Below, piece after piece: positions 60,265-64,000 of a stretch of 64,000 nucleotides of DNA. Source of the DNA: Spirodela intermedia (Eukaryota > Streptophyta > Magnoliopsida > Alismatales > Araceae). The notes beneath the pieces were generated by a model. It had not been told where the DNA came from and searched no databases. It was given only the letters and a program-made list of their open reading frames with translations. The stretch's first letter is position 1, and each line of letters starts with the position of its first letter. The stretch lies in contig LR746271.1 in NCBI GenBank assembly GCA_902729315.2, positions 5,600,001 through 5,664,000 of the forward strand. The letters run 5' to 3'. The translations under genes were made by a program, and so were the position numbers.

Positions 60265-62989
60265 CCAATCTAGAAATCCTCTCGTCGCAATTTCAAGTAG
60301 CATTCTTCAAGGTTTATCTTGATCGCTTTATTTGGTTGTTGCTGCGGAGCCTCTGATGGAGAGATGATGACCTCCTCTTTGACTGTGTCGAGTAATAGGT
60401 ACTTTTCTTTCTTTCTGAGCGCTGAGGATCTCCGGATTTGATTTGGTGTTGGTGTCCCTCTGTTGGAGGGTTCAACAGTCAGTTACGAAAACAGTTAACA
60501 GCTGGAAATCGAACGATTAGTTGAAAATTAAGTGAATACAAAAAAAAACCTGCAAATTTCTTTGAGCTGTCTGGTACATCTTCTCCATCTTTGAAATACT
60601 TCCAACGATAACTTAGGTCTAAATATTGCTTGAATAAATAGGTGTTAGATTTCACTTGATCTTTATGACAAGATAATTTCTCAATTCAATGGGAAACCTG
60701 AATTTACTACGGCTGTGTTGGTTTAACATTAGTCATCAAAACACCTCATTAATTCACTATCGTGAATTGGGCACCTAGCTTGCAATAGATTGCTCTGAAT
60801 TTTGTGCCCAGTGGACAATTTGAAATGTTATGTACATTGAATTGAATTTTCTTGTGTTTATTCATTAAAAATGATAATTAAATTTCACAGATTGCTCCAA
60901 AAATTAAAGTTTTTAATCCACGATTGACAAAAGTATTCTGGACTTGACGTTCAAGTGAAAGTTCTAATAATTGTGCAGAATAAACTGGCCACTTTAAAAA
61001 ATAAAGGATTAACACTAATAATGAACCATCTGTTCATTGATCTATAATAAATAAAGCATTAAGAGAATATAATAACTAAGGTGGAACAAAATTTTGAATC
61101 TCGTAATCAGAAAAATCAAGATTTCAATAGAGACAACTGTCATTCTCCAATTTTTTTAAAATAATGAATAAATCTTCTTCCATTGTCTTTCCCTATGTTT
61201 TCTACTGCAACTCAAAAAGTGTACCATCAAATAGTTTGTTTATATCCTCATTTTTTAGTATAACTATTTGACCCTTTCAACTATGCATGTTAGATAGTAC
61301 AATATATGTATTTGATAAACTATCTATGAGTATGTTGATACTGATATCTCATTTTCCTAAGAGATTAACTCAACACACTGATTCACTAAAAATAAAGGAA
61401 AGGGAGGAGAAAACATATTTTGACACACCAAATAAATGAAACTTTAAGTATAATCACTATAACATGATATACGTCCATAATGACATATGGCACTTGGCCT
61501 AAACTACAAATGATGTTAATTGTTATTTTCACACTTCACAAGATGTTATCAAACTTGATCTATTTAAGAACACTGTGGGTCAGATTATTTGAGTAAAATT
61601 AGAGCACATCTATTCTGTCAAAAAACTAATTGAGTAAATATTTTTAACTTTCTGTCAAAAAACTAATATTTTTAACTATACTATTCTAAAAGTAGCTCGC
61701 TTAAGTTCATCTAATTCCGAATAGTATAACTACTGAGTATACTAGCATTAGCTGGTTTCTAAACTACTAGACTGTTAGGTTTGGGTCTCTTACCATTCAC
61801 TATAGACCGAAGTGAATGAATGTAGAAAAGTTGGAATACTTTAAAATAAATCACAATTACGAATAAGTCAGATGCAACAATTATACAGACATTACATAAA
61901 ATAGAGTGAAAAAATATCTAAGAAATCAGTTTGATTATTATTAATAATAATTATGGAACATTTTTTAAGTTCTTGTACGGAATGGACAAATTCATTTCTA
62001 TTGTAATGTATAGATGTACAGATACTCTATTATCACTCAACAATGTTTGACCATTTATGATGGTCCCTCTCATGAAAGGCTTATTAATCATTAATAAATA
62101 TTTGATTCAGATTTGCGACTGCTTCTTTAATTTTGTAGTAGCAAGTATCAGTTTAATGCTAAGGGAATAAATTGCGTAAACTCAGTCTTCCGTCTCCTGC
62201 GGGCTGCGATCTTCGGTCCACGGACACGGCGATGAGCACGCAGGGGCCAATCTTGGTTGAAACCGGTAAATAGAAAGATTGACGTCATTTAATGCGACGG
62301 AACTTGCCGCACTGCCTTCCGTGCCCCGGCCGGTGGATCGCGCCGCGATACCAAGCGAGAGTTTATATTTACACTCGGCGGATCGCTGCCGCCAGACGCT
62401 GGAGCACGCCGCCACCCTCAGGCCTTGCAGCTTTGACGAGTCAAACAGTGCATCGGCAGTCATCTGGACCTTGAATGTCGCGCGTGTTAATTCTCGGAAA
62501 AAATTACGTTTCGGTTGTGGAATTAAGTCCATCGAAAATTAATAAGGATCTGAGACTATTCAACTATTCACGTGGGTTCGAGCTTCAACCTGTGCTCCTC
62601 CATACCCCGTCATCCCTTCCAGCATAGAAGGTTATTTCTAACTACTCTTTCTTTTCGAATTTGAACAGTTTAGTTATTTAGTACATTATCTCGCAAAATT
62701 ACCATCGTGTGATCCCAAGATAGGCCATTTTCATGCATTGTTGAGGGTGAGAGTAGAGAAAGGACCCACTTGATTTTCACTTATCGATTGATTGATAGTG
62801 GAGCACCTTAATCTTTAGAGATTCTTTAATCACGTTGATCTAATTCCCTTCTTGTGGGAACACTCGATTCTATCTTCGTCAATTCTCCTAGATTTCTTCC
62901 ATCTGATGCGAGAGTCAGGTCTAGGTTGGTGGTCTAAGATAATTTAGTCTTTCACCATCTTGTCATGCATCAGTCGTCCCGCTATCCCT
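60265..62989. other. AT-rich intergenic region with one GC-rich island
   Basis: Mostly AT-rich without coding signal. A GC-rich island at about 62185-62480 carries overlapping open frames on both strands (up to 116 codons) with no recognisable domain. A B-box-like GGTTCGAGCTT lies at about 62575 but has no A box before it. Confidence 0.55.
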
Positions 62990-63360
62990 AGAGCCTGTAT
63001 TTCTTATCTAGGAGGACGTTCTAGAGCTTTACATTACTGTGGAGGACTCTCTCCGGGGATTCCTCTTGCAGGTAGGTGAGGCCCATTGCCATCCCCACCG
63101 CGATGGTACACCTTTTCTCCCAGCCTAACATATTGGCACTGTTGGAGGCAAAGAGCAGCTTGTCGAGGGATCCATTATTCGGGTACTTGTAGACCAGTAG
63201 GTAGCGCTTGCCCTTGGTCCATAACCCCACACTCTCACCAGGTTCATGTGGTTTATCCTTCAGATGATGGTGACGTCTGCCTAGAACTCTGCCTCCAATT
63301 GTGTGACTCGGGTAAGCCCACGTAAATCATCCATGTACCCCGGAAGAAGCCGTCAACTCC
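62990..63360 (-). pseudogene. Kinase-domain fragment of a G-lectin receptor kinase, inverted and broken
   Basis: Read on the - strand it matches the intact kinase gene from before the VTQGEAEF block to just after the catalytic loop. Matching words are VTQLEAEF, RINHMNLVRV, LLVYKY-NNGSLDKLLF, GWEKRCTIAVGMAMGLTYL and NVKL-NVLLD. Defects: an in-frame stop directly after EAEF, another before RINHMNL, and a one-base deletion after LVRV that shifts the frame. The HCD catalytic loop is changed to HSN, and a further stop follows NVKL. Lectin, transmembrane and C-terminal kinase parts are absent. It derives from the neighbouring gene or a close paralogue; an inverted partial duplication is the simplest origin. 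Confidence 0.88.
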
Positions 63361-63757
63361 ATGGTGGGCTCAGCCTAGCCCACCTTTATCTACTCATGCT
63401 TTTCTTACAGAGAACGTGGACCATGATAAACCTATGCATGAGGTAACCATCAACCTGCTATCACCTACAAAAGAAAGGAAGGATGTATAAGAGAGGGTGA
63501 GGGGGGGGGATATTGGAAGGAGTTTGAGACAAAGCATCTCACAGGAGAAGGGTTTGTTGTCATTACTCTCTATGTCTCACATGTTCTCTTAGTCTCTTCT
63601 GCTATTCCCCGTCGAGTTTTAGAGTCTTGTGAGTTATTTATTCCCATTGTGTTTAGGTACCTGTCTCCACTGCCACGAGAGAGGAATAGTGCATTGTCGT
63701 CATGCATCATCATCAACTATTATAGCCATCTACTGTTCACCATTAATCTATTCCATC

Positions 63758-63801
<44 letters not shown>

Positions 63802-64000
63802 CTCTATTCATTATTGTGGCAGCAGAGTTATCATCTCGAATTATTCTAATGTGCACCTCCCCAGGCAGCCGCTAGAATTATTTTAGCCGCTAGAATACTC
63901 CATTGGCGAACACCATTTGATATCAGAACGACTCTCTCCACGACACTATTTATATGGTGTTGAGAAAGATCTTGATTAGCTACACTAGTTCTACCAGGTT
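63361..64000. other. Intergenic tail of the window
   Basis: No gene is recognised. A (CT)n tract lies at about 63763-63796. The short open frames are Ser/Leu-rich because of it. Confidence 0.55.

Noticed and set aside
62182-62540. 116-codon open frame on - in a GC-rich island
   Set aside because: No domain, overlapping frames on both strands and no promoter evidence.
62565-62590. GGTTCGAGCTT resembling a tRNA B box
   Set aside because: No A box at suitable distance and no cloverleaf can be formed around it.

Overview
The window is nuclear DNA of a flowering plant. Genes have GT-AG introns, exons are much richer in G+C than the AT-rich introns and spacers, and plant-only families are present (TGA bZIP, PLS-class PPR, plant mTERF, G-type lectin receptor kinase, ALD1). 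The very GC-rich single-exon genes and the abundant (CT)n/(GA)n tracts would suit a monocot or an early-diverging lineage, but I cannot name the species. Exon boundaries were read from GT/AG sites, phase and fit to remembered family members; nothing was confirmed by transcripts.

Left part (1-28 kb). After about 6 kb of AT-rich spacer with CT-rich and tandemly repeated DNA comes an 8-exon TGA1/TGA4-type bZIP gene (+, 6822-9517). It converges on a 7-exon membrane RING-CH E3 ligase gene (-, 10142-13992). A spacer holds a satellite-like array with a unit of about 170 bp (14461-15275). Then come a small orphan gene (+, 18091-18348), a six-exon glutaredoxin-DEP-DUF547 gene (+, 20483-25367) and, convergent to it, a two-exon TRM9-type tRNA wobble-uridine methyltransferase gene (-, 25835-27707) whose intron contains a 33/36-bp minisatellite.

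Middle part (28-46 kb). A long spacer contains many (GA)n tracts and a promoter-like GC-rich region with G-box, TGACG and W-box motifs. It is followed by an 8-exon ALD1-type aminotransferase gene (+, 35586-38676), a small orphan ORF with a TATA box (+, 41272-41481), an intronless E-class PPR gene (+, 42302-44152) and an intronless mTERF gene (+, 45012-46190).

Right part (46-64 kb). A transposon block holds a decayed Ty3/gypsy element (+), a candidate tRNA-derived SINE, an unclassified segment with a plant snRNA-type promoter signature upstream of a foldable sequence, and two truncated Ty1/copia elements lying head to tail on the - strand. Beyond it are an intact intronless ZmPK1-type G-lectin receptor kinase gene (+, 57802-60264) and an inverted, broken kinase-domain copy of it near 63.0-63.36 kb.

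Functional thread. Three genes belong to families with known roles in plant immunity: a TGA1-clade factor, ALD1 (pipecolate/N-hydroxypipecolate pathway) and a non-RD lectin receptor kinase. Their presence in one window may be chance. The TGA protein lacks the two cysteines of the Arabidopsis TGA1 redox switch. No complete undescribed system is demonstrated; the best candidates for novelty are the possible Pol III locus near 51.1-51.35 kb, the two small orphan genes and the intronic repeat structures.
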